A DNA stretch of 64,000 nucleotides from Lysinibacillus sp. KCTC 33748 (lineage in GTDB: Bacteria > Bacillota > Bacilli > Bacillales_A > Planococcaceae), in assembly GCF_002237755.1 (NCBI RefSeq), contig NZ_MWSJ01000020.1:31690-95689 (forward strand), read 5' to 3'. A program made the position numbers and the translations under genes. This document shows, one piece after another, positions 15,956-24,272 of the stretch. Under the pieces are notes generated by a model that did not search any database, was not told the origin of the DNA, and saw only the letters and a list, made by a program, of their open reading frames with translations. How positions within the stretch are numbered: the stretch's first letter is position 1; every line of letters starts with the position of its first letter.

Positions 15956-17470
15956 ATGAATAGTGAGCAAACATTGAAAAAGCCCCCCTATGGTATGATT
16001 AGTATTTTATTTGTGGGTGCTTTTGTTGCTTTTCTAAACAACACATTGTTAAATGTTGCATTACCAACAATCATGAAAGATTTTGGTATAACGTATTCAT
16101 CCGTACAATGGCTCGCAACAGGCTATATGCTTGTAAGTGGTATTTTAGTACCTGCTTCAGCATTCTTTGTAACGCGCTTTAAAAATAGACATTTATTTAT
16201 TGTAGCGATGTCAGTCTTTACAATTGGTACGGCTATGGCTGGATTTGCACCTAACTTCGGTACACTTTTAGCAGGTCGTATGGTGCAAGCAGCAGGCGCT
16301 GCAAGTATGTCACCACTTCTAATGAATGTAATGCTCATTAGTTTTCCAAAAGAAAAACGTGGAGCAGCAATGGGTATTTTCGGTCTAGTGATGATTTCTG
16401 CACCAGCAATCGGACCTACATTATCAGGATATATTGTTGAGCATCACGATTGGCGTATGCTATTCCAAATGATTATTCCATTTGCTGTAATTAGTTTATT
16501 ATTTGGTATTTGGAAATTAGAAAACGTGATGGATACACGTGAAGTTCATTTAGATGTCCCATCAGTGCTATTATCAACAATTGCATTCGGTGGTATTCTA
16601 TATGGTTTCAGTACGGCAGGGGATAAAGGCTGGTCAAGTCCTTGGGTATATGGCACAATTTCAGCTGGTTTACTTGCTTTAATCATCTTCATATTTAAAC
16701 AATTACGTATGGATCAGCCTTTGCTAGAATTACGTATTTATAAATATCCAATGTTTGCGTTGGGATCAGCTATCTCGGTTATCGTCTCAATGGCTATGTT
16801 CTCTGGGATGATTTTAACACCTGCTTACGTACAATCAATTCGTGGGATTGAACCATTCGAGGCGGGCTTAATGATGCTTCCTGGGGCACTTGTAATGGGC
16901 ATTATGTCGCCGATTACAGGGAAACTATTCGATAAATTTGGACCGCGTGTACTAGCGATTATCGGTTTAACGATTACAACGATTGCGTCATTCGGTTTAA
17001 CAAAGTTAGAAATAGATTCAAGCTATACATTTATTGTGTCATTGTACACAATTCGTATGTTTGGTTTGTCAATGGTTATGATGCCGATTATGACAAACGG
17101 TTTAAACCAGTTACCACAAATGATGAACCCACACGGTACAGCAATTAACAACACTGTACAGCAAGTAGCGGGGGCAATTGGTAGTGCCGTGATGGTAACG
17201 TTCATGAATAGTCGTACAAAAGCAAAAGCTGAAGAATTAATTGCAGAAGCAAAAGCGAATGCAGCGCAATCAGGTGTTGCACCGTCGCCAGAACAAATGC
17301 AGCAAATGCAGGATCACATTATGCAAAATGCTTTATTAGATGGTATTACACACTCATTCTTCATTGCTGCTTGTATTACCGTTCTTGCACTTGTACTTGC
17401 GTTCTTCTTAAAACGCGTTAATGTTGAAAGCACAGCGGCTTCAATGGATTTGAAAAAACCAACTAAATAA
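15956..17470 (+). CDS. DHA2-family 14-TM MFS drug exporter
   Basis: The 504-aa transporter has 14 hydrophobic segments and DHA2 motifs: LNNTLLNVALPTIMKDF near residues 23-39, WLATGYMLVSG, and GRMVQAAGAASMSPLLMNV. The C-terminal part has a hydrophilic linker (about 415-455) before the last segment. Proton-driven drug or toxic-compound export is known for the family. ATTGAGGG precedes ATG 15956. A TATAAA hexamer upstream may be its -10. Regulation by the divergent TetR gene is inferred. Confidence 0.92.
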   Translation: MNSEQTLKKPPYGMISILFVGAFVAFLNNTLLNVALPTIMKDFGITYSSVQWLATGYMLVSGILVPASAFFVTRFKNRHLFIVAMSVFTIGTAMAGFAPNFGTLLAGRMVQAAGAASMSPLLMNVMLISFPKEKRGAAMGIFGLVMISAPAIGPTLSGYIVEHHDWRMLFQMIIPFAVISLLFGIWKLENVMDTREVHLDVPSVLLSTIAFGGILYGFSTAGDKGWSSPWVYGTISAGLLALIIFIFKQLRMDQPLLELRIYKYPMFALGSAISVIVSMAMFSGMILTPAYVQSIRGIEPFEAGLMMLPGALVMGIMSPITGKLFDKFGPRVLAIIGLTITTIASFGLTKLEIDSSYTFIVSLYTIRMFGLSMVMMPIMTNGLNQLPQMMNPHGTAINNTVQQVAGAIGSAVMVTFMNSRTKAKAEELIAEAKANAAQSGVAPSPEQMQQMQDHIMQNALLDGITHSFFIAACITVLALVLAFFLKRVNVESTAASMDLKKPTK

Positions 17471-17485
17471 TAATAAGTTGATATG

Positions 17486-17542
17486 CTCCCCTATAGGTAA
17501 ACGGATGAAAAATATATTTCTGTTTATCGAAGGGGAGTTTTT
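17486..17542 (+). terminator. Terminator of the MFS gene
   Basis: CTCCCCT pairs with AGGGGAG, with further pairing of GGTAAAC and GTTTATC inside, followed by TTTTTT. Confidence 0.88.
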
Positions 17543-17587
17543 TGATGCATTATAGCAATACGTATCGTTGTATGGGCACTCAAAATA

Positions 17588-17663
17588 GCACGGATATTAG
17601 CAAAAGCTAAAGGATGGATGAATATTTTAAAATCATCCTAACCTTTTACGCTAATGTCCGTGC
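17588..17663 (-). terminator. Long hairpin downstream of the MMPL gene
   Basis: GCACGGATATTAGC pairs with GCTAATGTCCGTGC (one mismatch), and inner arms AAAGGATGGATGA and TCATCCTAACCTTT extend the stem. It starts eight bases beyond the MMPL stop. The T-tract is weak, so it may act as an mRNA 3' stabiliser or a terminator. Confidence 0.65.
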
Positions 17664-17670
17664 AATAATT

Positions 17671-19854
17671 TTAATCATTCTTTTTAAATAATGCTCCTGG
17701 CCAAAACGCATATTTACCGAGAACAGTAGTAATAGCAGGTACCAGCAATGGACGTACAATGAATGTATCAAGCAACACGCCAATTGCCGTAACGACACCG
17801 AACTGAACAAGTACTTGAATAGGTAAGGTAGCAAGGACAGCGAATGTTCCAGCTAAAATTAGACCAGCAGATGTAATAACGCTTCCTGTTCTTACGACAC
17901 CTTCCTCAATAGCTGTTAAATGATCTACTGTTCTGCGTTTTTTCCAAATTTCCGAAATCATAAAGATATTATAATCTTCCCCGAGAGCCACTAAAAATAC
18001 AAATGCATAGAGTGGAATTGCTCCTGAAATGGCATCTGCCCCCATTACATAATGTAAAATTAGCCAACCTGCACCAAGTGCCCCGAAATAAGAAATAATA
18101 ACTGTTGCTAGTAAGTAAACAGTAGCTGTTACGGAACGTAGATAAATGAATAATAATAAAGCAATTAAAGCAATCATTGTTGGCATAATAACAGTTTCAT
18201 CGCGTACAGTTAATTGCTGTGTATCATATTGACTAGCTGTTTCGCCGCCAATCCAAATATGTTTATCTGCACTTTTTATACCTTCATCCTCAAGCATTTT
18301 TATAACCGCTGCTTTAAGCTCTGGAATATGAGCTAACGATTCCTTAGCATAAGGATTCGCATTTAAAGAAATCTCGTACAATTGGATAGCATTATTTTTC
18401 TCTCCAATTCGGCTATCTGCAACACTATCAATATAAGAGATTTCAGCTAATTGCTGCTGCAAGTGGATATCTATACCCTCAGTATCAATGACGAGCTGAA
18501 CTGGAGCTAATTCACCAGGTGAAAAATTTTCTTCTATTAAATTAAAGCCTTCGCGGGATGGCATATTCTCAGGAAATGACGATAATAGATCGAAAGTATA
18601 CTGAATACGTGGTACGAATGCTGCTAACCCACCAAGGAACAGTAAAGTGACAACAATGACCACCCATGGTTTATGCGTTACAGTGCGCCCGATTGTGCGA
18701 CTTATTTTATGTGTTGGTTTGTGCTGTTTTTTTCCTTTTTTATAAGCCATATCCTCTGTTCGTGGAATGAATGGGAAGAAGGCAACGCGACCTATGATAA
18801 CAAGAATTGCTGGAAGTACAACTAACGCAGCAACACCCATCACCAGTACACCAAAGCTAAACGGAATTGCAAAACGTTGGAATGCACCATAATGGGCAAG
18901 GCTAAGAGTAGCTAAACCGATAACAACCGTTAATGCACTCATCATAATCGCACCGCCAGACTCCTTAATAGTAAGCTTCATGGCAGTAGTCTTATCTTCA
19001 ATATGAAATAATATCTCTCGATACTTTGATATTAAAAATAAACAATAGTCTGTACCTGCTCCAAAGAGTAATACAGTCATAATAGAGACAGCCTGCGAGT
19101 CCTTATCGATCCATCCATGATCGGCGAAAAAACCGAGCGTTGGACTTATAACGACGTAGGCAAGAGCAACAACCATTAATGGAATAATGGCTAATAACGG
19201 TGAACGATAAATAATAATTAGTAAAACTAAAACAAGGAGCACTGTCGCAATTAGTAATTTAACATCAGCTTGGGAGAATAAACCGACAGCATCCGTAGCG
19301 ATACCAACCGGTCCAGAATAACGCACATGAAGATTGTCACTAACTAAGTCTTTATCTATTTGGATATTATTCTTATCCATTGTTTTTGTTAATATCTTTA
19401 AACTCTCTCGCAACGCATCCGTAGCCACGCCTTTTTCAAAGAAAATAGGAGTTACAATTGTTGTGCCATTGTCAGATGCAGACGCTAAAAAGGCTTGAGG
19501 TGGCATTTTATCATATGGTGGAATAACAGTTTGATTTGCTAAAGGTTTCGCTTTAAGCTCTCCGTAAACTTTTTGGATAGCAACAAAATCATCAGTAGTT
19601 AGCCCGCTATCTCGATGCCAGACGAGTAATAATGGTGTACCTGCATCATTTGGAAATTGTTCTGCAATAATAGTTGCTGCCTGCTGAGACATTTCACTTT
19701 CGGGTAAATTTTTACCAGATTCACTCTTAATACTATTAATCTGTGGCCAGGCAAATGACAGTACAACAAGTGAAATCCAAAAGGCGAGGGCTAAAAAGCG
19801 CCCTTTTTTACTTGTTACCATTGAGCCCCATTGCTCTAGTGGGTGCTTTTTCAT
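17671..19854 (-). CDS. MMPL-family RND transporter
   Basis: The 727-aa protein has the two-fold RND/MMPL architecture: one N-terminal helix (about 21-40), an extracytoplasmic domain (to about 185), a bundle of membrane segments, a second large loop (about 390-545), and a second bundle. Each half has the family motif: FGAGTDYCLFLISKYREI and ALGEDYNIFMISEIW. MMPL proteins export lipids or hydrophobic compounds using the proton gradient. It is divergent from the TetR gene at 19979. Substrate is unknown. Confidence 0.92.
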   Translation of the reverse strand: MKKHPLEQWGSMVTSKKGRFLALAFWISLVVLSFAWPQINSIKSESGKNLPESEMSQQAATIIAEQFPNDAGTPLLLVWHRDSGLTTDDFVAIQKVYGELKAKPLANQTVIPPYDKMPPQAFLASASDNGTTIVTPIFFEKGVATDALRESLKILTKTMDKNNIQIDKDLVSDNLHVRYSGPVGIATDAVGLFSQADVKLLIATVLLVLVLLIIIYRSPLLAIIPLMVVALAYVVISPTLGFFADHGWIDKDSQAVSIMTVLLFGAGTDYCLFLISKYREILFHIEDKTTAMKLTIKESGGAIMMSALTVVIGLATLSLAHYGAFQRFAIPFSFGVLVMGVAALVVLPAILVIIGRVAFFPFIPRTEDMAYKKGKKQHKPTHKISRTIGRTVTHKPWVVIVVTLLFLGGLAAFVPRIQYTFDLLSSFPENMPSREGFNLIEENFSPGELAPVQLVIDTEGIDIHLQQQLAEISYIDSVADSRIGEKNNAIQLYEISLNANPYAKESLAHIPELKAAVIKMLEDEGIKSADKHIWIGGETASQYDTQQLTVRDETVIMPTMIALIALLLFIYLRSVTATVYLLATVIISYFGALGAGWLILHYVMGADAISGAIPLYAFVFLVALGEDYNIFMISEIWKKRRTVDHLTAIEEGVVRTGSVITSAGLILAGTFAVLATLPIQVLVQFGVVTAIGVLLDTFIVRPLLVPAITTVLGKYAFWPGALFKKND

Positions 19855-19892
19855 TTAAAGACCTCCGTTTCATGTAAGTAGTTTTAATTATA

Positions 19893-19907
19893 TATACCGG
19901 AAGGTTA
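19893..19907. promoter_or_regulatory. Candidate TetR operator between mmpL and tetR
   Basis: TATACC-GGA-AGGTTA is a near palindrome in the 124-base divergent region (ACC and GGT arms around GGAA). It is a plausible shared operator for the TetR protein at 19979; no second copy is seen. Confidence 0.35.
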
Positions 19908-19978
19908 ATTAATCAATTATAAAAAGATTATATGCTATACTATGTCTAAAATGAATACTTTATAAGGGGGCGAACTTG

Positions 19979-20596
19979 TTGAAGCAGTCACCGCGTGTTC
20001 TCGGAAGACCTCGCCATGATGAGAATGCGAAACCAAAAAAAGATATTGTTCTTGAAACGGCAATAAGGCTTTTTATCAAAGAAGGCTATAAAAATATTTC
20101 GATGGCTGATGTAGCAAAAGCTTGTAACGTTACAAAGGCTACTATCTATTACTATTACCCGACTAAAGGGGATTTATATACATCAGCGTTGCTGGTAATG
20201 ATGGATCAAATCCAACTGTCTATTATACAGATCTTAGAGGAGTCAATATCATTTAAAAATCGGTTGGAGAAGCTTGTTGAAATTCATTTATCGGCCACTG
20301 TAGATATTGATATGAAAAATTTTATGAGAGAAGCGACAATTAATTTATCGGAATCTCAGTTAAAAGAAGTGCAAGCATCAGAAAATAATATGTATAAAAC
20401 GATAGAGCAGGCGATGCAGTTAGAGATGGAACTAGGTACGATCCGGAAGGGAAATGCTACTTTTTTTGCTCATTCGTTTATGGCTTTAATGTCAGTAGGA
20501 TACGTTAAAGATGGGGAAGGGAAAAGGGTATTTCAATCAGAAGCTATGGCCGCGAGAGAAATTATAGACTTTTTCTGGAAATCTGTTGAAAAATGA
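19979..20596 (+). CDS. TetR/AcrR-family regulator, divergent from MMPL transporter
   Basis: The 205-aa protein has an N-terminal helix-turn-helix at about 26-65 (AIRLFIKEGYKNISMADVA and NVTKATIYYYYPTKGDLY), preceded by an unusually long basic tail (LGRPRHDENAKPKKD). AAGGGGG lies 8 bases before TTG 19979, so I prefer it to TTG 19976. The C-terminal helical domain would bind a ligand. It likely represses the divergent MMPL gene. Confidence 0.88.
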   Translation: MKQSPRVLGRPRHDENAKPKKDIVLETAIRLFIKEGYKNISMADVAKACNVTKATIYYYYPTKGDLYTSALLVMMDQIQLSIIQILEESISFKNRLEKLVEIHLSATVDIDMKNFMREATINLSESQLKEVQASENNMYKTIEQAMQLEMELGTIRKGNATFFAHSFMALMSVGYVKDGEGKRVFQSEAMAAREIIDFFWKSVEK

Positions 20597-20798
20597 TTTC
20601 TTTCATTTTATGTAATATTAATGCTGAAAATAAAATCAGTATTACGCCATCGATTTAGGGGGAAACTTAGATCAGAGGTATTTTAATAAATTTGAGATTA
20701 AAAATGTTGTATTTGGGATACAAAGCAAACTTAATTACAAATATATAGTTACAAATCAATGAATTTTGAAAAGATTGTCGAAATTGTGATTTAGCTCA

Positions 20799-20827
20799 TT
20801 GAAATAATATACAAACAACCTTATAAT
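20799..20827 (+). promoter_or_regulatory. SigA-type promoter of the DUF1641-ndh operon
   Basis: The hexamers TTGAAA (20799-20804) and TATAAT (20822-20827) are separated by exactly 17 bases. TTGTGA just upstream (about 20785) resembles one Rex half-site, but the other half is absent. The predicted start leaves a leader of about 225 nt. Confidence 0.7.
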
Positions 20828-20833
20828 GGAGGT

Positions 20834-21057
20834 TGTAACGTCACCAAGACAAGATAGGATGGAATTATGATGCGCTTTTTGCAAAATAAAGTTAACATTG
20901 TAATAACAAATTATACGAATTGCTATCCAGTTCTTGAGACTGGTGATTTGTAAGATATAAGCGCTGTAACGACTGTTAAGAAGTGCCTTAATGGTCTTTT
21001 TTACATGGAAGCAATAAAAATTAAAATAGTGATAGTGATGGCAAAGGAGAGTTCAAA
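20834..21057 (+). promoter_or_regulatory. Long 5' leader of the DUF1641-ndh operon with internal terminator
   Basis: Between the promoter and ATG 21058 lies about 224 bases without a convincing gene. GACTGTTAAG (20971-20980) pairs with CTTAATGGTC (20987-20996), including two G-U pairs, and is followed by TTTTTT: an intrinsic terminator inside the leader. A 28-codon frame (20867-20953) has a weak ribosome site. The leader could be an attenuator or produce a small RNA. The rest of the 20597-20798 stretch is AT-rich without features I can name. Confidence 0.5.
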
Positions 21058-21486
21058 ATGTCAGAAACGAATAACCAAACACAGTCTGAACAATTAACTG
21101 TGAGTCAAGAACAATTGGATGTGCTAGATCAATTATTAAAGCCTGAGGTTCAGGAATCACTTACAACTTTAGTTGAACAATTACCAAAGTTAACTGAAAT
21201 GATGACGCTATTAACAAAGTCATATGAGTTTGCTCAAGCTGTTGCAACTGACGAAGTATTGAAAAATGATACTGTTGGTGCGGTAACAGAAATGGCAGGC
21301 CCAGTAGTAGGCTCAGCTAAAAATCTTGCAGCTACTGCAATTGAAGCGAAAGACCGTGCGTCTGAAAGCCAAGAAGTAATTGGTTTATTCGGTCTTATGA
21401 AAATGTTAAAAGACCCACAAGTTCAAGGTGTTTTCCGTTTTGTTAATGCTTTCTTACAAGTAAGCGCTGAACGTAAAGCTAAATAA
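21058..21486 (+). CDS. DUF1641 protein (YjlC-like), partner of NADH dehydrogenase
   Basis: The 142-aa helical protein has LLKPEVQESLTTLVEQLPKL near residues 26-45 and ends with GLFGLMKMLKDPQVQGVFRF, both typical of DUF1641. It precedes the type II NADH dehydrogenase gene by 50 bases, like yjlC-ndh in Bacillus subtilis. The function is unknown; association with quinone-linked dehydrogenases is the common theme. It is shorter than the DUF1641 protein at 6716, which has an extra internal repeat. Confidence 0.87.
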   Translation: MSETNNQTQSEQLTVSQEQLDVLDQLLKPEVQESLTTLVEQLPKLTEMMTLLTKSYEFAQAVATDEVLKNDTVGAVTEMAGPVVGSAKNLAATAIEAKDRASESQEVIGLFGLMKMLKDPQVQGVFRFVNAFLQVSAERKAK

Positions 21487-21536
21487 GACTCGACTCGAGA
21501 TATATTCAAAACGTACGGACGGAGGATTAATTAATC

Positions 21537-22721
21537 ATGTCAAAAGAAATCGTCATCTTAGGTGCTGGTTACGCTGGCGTTTTAACTGCATTAACAGCAC
21601 GTAAGTATCTATCAGCTGATGAAGCTAAAATTACTGTAGTAAACCAATTCCCAACACACCAAATCATCACTGAACTTCACCGTTTAGCTGGTGGTACTAT
21701 TGCTGAAGGTGCTGTTGCTTTACCACTTAAAAAAATCTTTAAAGGTTTAGATATCGATTTACAAATCGCTAAAGTTACAAAATTCAACGTAGACAGTAAA
21801 AAAGTTGACCTAGATACTGGGTATACTTTAAATTACGATACTTTAGTAGTATCTTTAGGTAGCCAAACTGGATTCTTCGGTATCCCAGGATTAGAAGAAA
21901 ACTCAATGGTACTTAAATCAGTGAACGAAGCAAACAAAATTAACAAACATATCGAAGACCGTATTAAAGCATATGCACAAACAAAAGACGAAGCAGATGC
22001 AACAATCGTTATCGGTGGTGGCGGTTTAACAGGTGTAGAGCTTGTTGGTGAAATCGTGGACAACTTCCCGAAGATCGCAGCAAAACACGGTGTTAACTTT
22101 GCTGACCTTAAAATTAAACTTGTTGAAGCTGGTCCGAAAATCTTACCAGTACTTCCGGATGTACTTATCCAACGCGCTACTGAAAGTTTAGCAAAACGTG
22201 GCGTTGAATTCATTACTAGCACTCCTGTAACGGGTGTTGATGGTAACGTCATCTCTCTTAAAGATCGCGAACCAATCGTTGCCAATACGCTTATTTGGAC
22301 AGGCGGGGTAGCTCCACTTCCAATCGTAGGCGAGTCTGGTCTTGAAGCAGACCGCGGTAAAGCTACGATTAACGAATTCTTACAATCTACATCTCATGAT
22401 GATGTATTCGTAATCGGTGATGCATCTGTAGCATTACCAGGTGATGGCGGACGTCCACTATATGCACCAACTGCACAAGTTGCATGGCAAATGGGTGAGT
22501 GCGCTGGATACAACTTATTTGCACAATACAAAAACCAAGAGATGAAGTCTTTCTCTGCAATTAACTCTGGTACACTTGCAAGCTTAGGCCGTAAAGACGC
22601 TGTTGCGACAATCGGTGCTAGCAACACACAACTTAAAGGTCTTCCTGCAACACTTATGAAAGAAGCGTCTAACATTCGCTATCTTACACACATTAAAGCG
22701 CTATTCGGCTTAGCGTATTAA
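21537..22721 (+). CDS. ndh: Type II NADH dehydrogenase (YjlD/Ndh-like)
   Basis: The 394-aa FAD protein transfers electrons from NADH to menaquinone at the membrane without pumping protons. An N-terminal Rossmann motif GAGYAGV (9-15), a second NADH-binding motif IGGGGLTGVELVGE (about 157-170), the FAD segment VFVIGDAS near residue 290, and the quinone-contact motif YAPTAQVAWQMG are visible. The C-terminus (NIRYLTHIKALFGLAY) is amphipathic and probably membrane-bound. Codon use looks like a highly expressed gene. GGACGGAGG precedes ATG 21537. A terminator follows immediately. Confidence 0.93.
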   Translation: MSKEIVILGAGYAGVLTALTARKYLSADEAKITVVNQFPTHQIITELHRLAGGTIAEGAVALPLKKIFKGLDIDLQIAKVTKFNVDSKKVDLDTGYTLNYDTLVVSLGSQTGFFGIPGLEENSMVLKSVNEANKINKHIEDRIKAYAQTKDEADATIVIGGGGLTGVELVGEIVDNFPKIAAKHGVNFADLKIKLVEAGPKILPVLPDVLIQRATESLAKRGVEFITSTPVTGVDGNVISLKDREPIVANTLIWTGGVAPLPIVGESGLEADRGKATINEFLQSTSHDDVFVIGDASVALPGDGGRPLYAPTAQVAWQMGECAGYNLFAQYKNQEMKSFSAINSGTLASLGRKDAVATIGASNTQLKGLPATLMKEASNIRYLTHIKALFGLAY

Positions 22722-22727
22722 TATTTC

Positions 22728-22769
22728 AAGGGCATGAATCAATAGTAATATTGAGTTCATGCCCTTTTT
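22728..22769 (+). terminator. Terminator of the DUF1641-ndh operon
   Basis: AAGGGCATGAA pairs with TTCATGCCCTT and is followed by a T-run. Confidence 0.92.
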
Positions 22770-22839
22770 GTGTCTACATATGACTTAAGATGAAGTGAAC
22801 ACCGGGTGTTTCAGCGATAAATTTTGATGGAAGAGTCGG

Positions 22840-23141
22840 GGGACGGAAGAAACAGCCGAAGCGACGGAAAAGGTAGTGTGACAATTAGTAAAGATTCGAA
22901 AAGGTTGAGAACAATCATGAGGTATTTTTTATTTAAACGATCTATCAAACTGCCTGACCAGAAACTGCCGAAAAGTGTGGATAAAGCCCTAACGATATAT
23001 AAGCCAGACACAGCGATAGCGGATCCTGTAAGGTAAAACAATTAGATTTAAAGCTATCCAGCTTCCGACGCTGGAAACACCAATACTAGACAATAATATA
23101 GCCGGATAACGCCACGTTTCTATTAATTTATTTACGCCCAT
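22840..23141 (-). pseudogene. Truncated, frameshifted MFS transporter remnant
   Basis: From ATG 23141 (AAGGAGG upstream) the frame reads MGVNKLIETWRYPAILLSSI and on to SWIALNLIVL, then must shift to continue FYLTGSAIAVSGLYIVRALS and GSFWSGSLIDRLNKKYLM, a typical MFS N-terminus. Only about 100 of about 400 residues remain; the sequence loses similarity near 22840. So there is at least one frameshift and a large 3' deletion. It lies directly under a T-box leader, so the intact gene was probably an amino-acid-regulated transporter. Confidence 0.75.
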
Positions 23142-23180
23142 ATAAATTCCTCCTTGTAGTTATGACAAGTAACTAAAACA

Positions 23181-23462
23181 AAAAAATCCCACCCCAAGAC
23201 GATTGGTCTTAGGGACGAGATTGTGAAATTTATACTCACGTTGTGCCACCCTAGTTCACTATTATGTCACCTAAGAGCCTTTTCAGTACGGCATAAATAC
23301 GTATGCTTAACTGTTTCTCTGTAACGGGAGTTCCCGTCGCACCATCATTCAAATAGAAATCCAATGCGCTACACCTAGGCTTGTTTCAATAATTCGCTCT
23401 TACCCGATTTCAGCAACCCGAGCTCTCTGGGAAGAACAGACTTATTTACTCGTTATCCATAA
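23181..23462 (-). promoter_or_regulatory. T-box leader with antiterminator and terminator
   Basis: On the minus strand the conserved T-box sequence appears as AGGGTGGCACAACG (23252-23239), followed by a terminator stem with CGTCCCTAAGAC and GTCTTGGGGTGGGA and seven T residues (to 23181). Upstream are the stem I features CAGAGAGCTCGGGTTGCTG and GAGTAAATAAG. T-boxes bind uncharged tRNA and allow read-through on amino acid starvation. The specifier codon could not be fixed by eye. The regulated gene is the decayed MFS gene at 22840-23141. Confidence 0.85.
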
Positions 23463-23494
23463 TTCGGTAAGGTGTTTCTACGAATTTTAATATA

Positions 23495-23586
23495 TTCCGA
23501 TAAATACCTGAATTGTTCCGATAAACTTCTAAAACATTCCGATAAATTCAGAAATAATTCCGATATTTCACGAAAAGGTTCCGATA
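23495..23586. repeat. Five 21-bp-phased direct repeats (TTCCGATA)
   Basis: TTCCGATA begins at 23495, 23516, 23537, 23558 and 23579, always 21 bases apart. The first three continue as TTCCGATAAA; spacers differ. The last copy ends three bases before the stop codon of the minus-strand hydrolase gene. Exact phasing equals two DNA turns. A two-copy array of a different 21-base unit lies at 41851-41884. Confidence 0.8.
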
Positions 23587-23589
23587 TTC

Positions 23590-24207
23590 TTATTGAAGAT
23601 AGGCTGTAAGCTTCGTTAAAAGTGATTGGCAAAGAATCACTGACTCTACTGTATGATTTTTTATTTCAAGAGAATGGTCAGCATTTTCTACAATAGTGAG
23701 CTCAAATGAAGAAAGTAGTCCTAATCTTTCCTTAGAATAATGAGGATCAGCAGTACCGATTGCTAGAAATGCCTGCTTCCCAAGCAAATTTTTCATCACA
23801 TGATCAAGAGTCAGTAGGGGTGTCAAAAGCACATAACGAGAAGGAACAGATGACATTCGCTGCATATAAAAATCTGTGATCGGTAATGTCCCGAGTGATT
23901 TTCCTATGTATACAGCTTCGGTATAAGATTTTGTACTTAAAATATATTCCACAATAGGGTTTGCGGCATTATAAACCATTGCTGAAATAGCTTCTGGCTC
24001 CTGTTCAAATTGTTGCGAATCAAACGTATAGCATACTTGTACTACATCATAGCCAAGTTCTAGCATCAGCTCAGTTGAATAATAAAGAAGTGGTTTTTCA
24101 TACGTATAGCCAGTGCCAGAGAACATAAAGCACACCCTGTCACTTTTGTTATCAAAGTGATGGTATGGAATATCGTTGTATTGTTCTTTTCTTGGTTTGA
24201 TTTTCAT
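23590..24207 (-). CDS. Alpha/beta hydrolase-fold protein
   Basis: The 205-aa protein has an oxyanion-region motif FSGTGYTYEKPL (near residue 30), the nucleophile elbow IGKSLGT (S near residue 103), a late aspartate in IGTADPHY, and a possible catalytic histidine in ENADHSLEI. No signal peptide is visible, so it is cytoplasmic. Substrate is unknown. It is divergent from the quinone oxidoreductase gene at 24273. Confidence 0.8.
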   Translation of the reverse strand: MKIKPRKEQYNDIPYHHFDNKSDRVCFMFSGTGYTYEKPLLYYSTELMLELGYDVVQVCYTFDSQQFEQEPEAISAMVYNAANPIVEYILSTKSYTEAVYIGKSLGTLPITDFYMQRMSSVPSRYVLLTPLLTLDHVMKNLLGKQAFLAIGTADPHYSKERLGLLSSFELTIVENADHSLEIKNHTVESVILCQSLLTKLTAYLQ

Positions 24208-24272
24208 GGAAATACCCCCATTTATTTCTTTTTTTATTTTATAATCTAACTATAACAAGGGGGGAGAAATTT

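Noticed and set aside
20785..20805. Rex (NADH-sensing repressor) operator before DUF1641-ndh
   Set aside because: Only the TTGTGA half is present; the expected TCACAA half at the right distance is missing.
20867..20953. 28-codon leader peptide of the ndh operon
   Set aside because: Weak ribosome site and no codon pattern that would explain attenuation; kept only as part of the leader note.
22811..23041. Intact 76-aa protein gene
   Set aside because: It is the frame-shifted middle of an MFS N-terminus; the true start and first 37 residues lie in another frame upstream.
23495..23586. CRISPR array
   Set aside because: Repeat unit is only about 8-10 bases, period 21, with no palindromic 25-35 base repeat and no cas genes.
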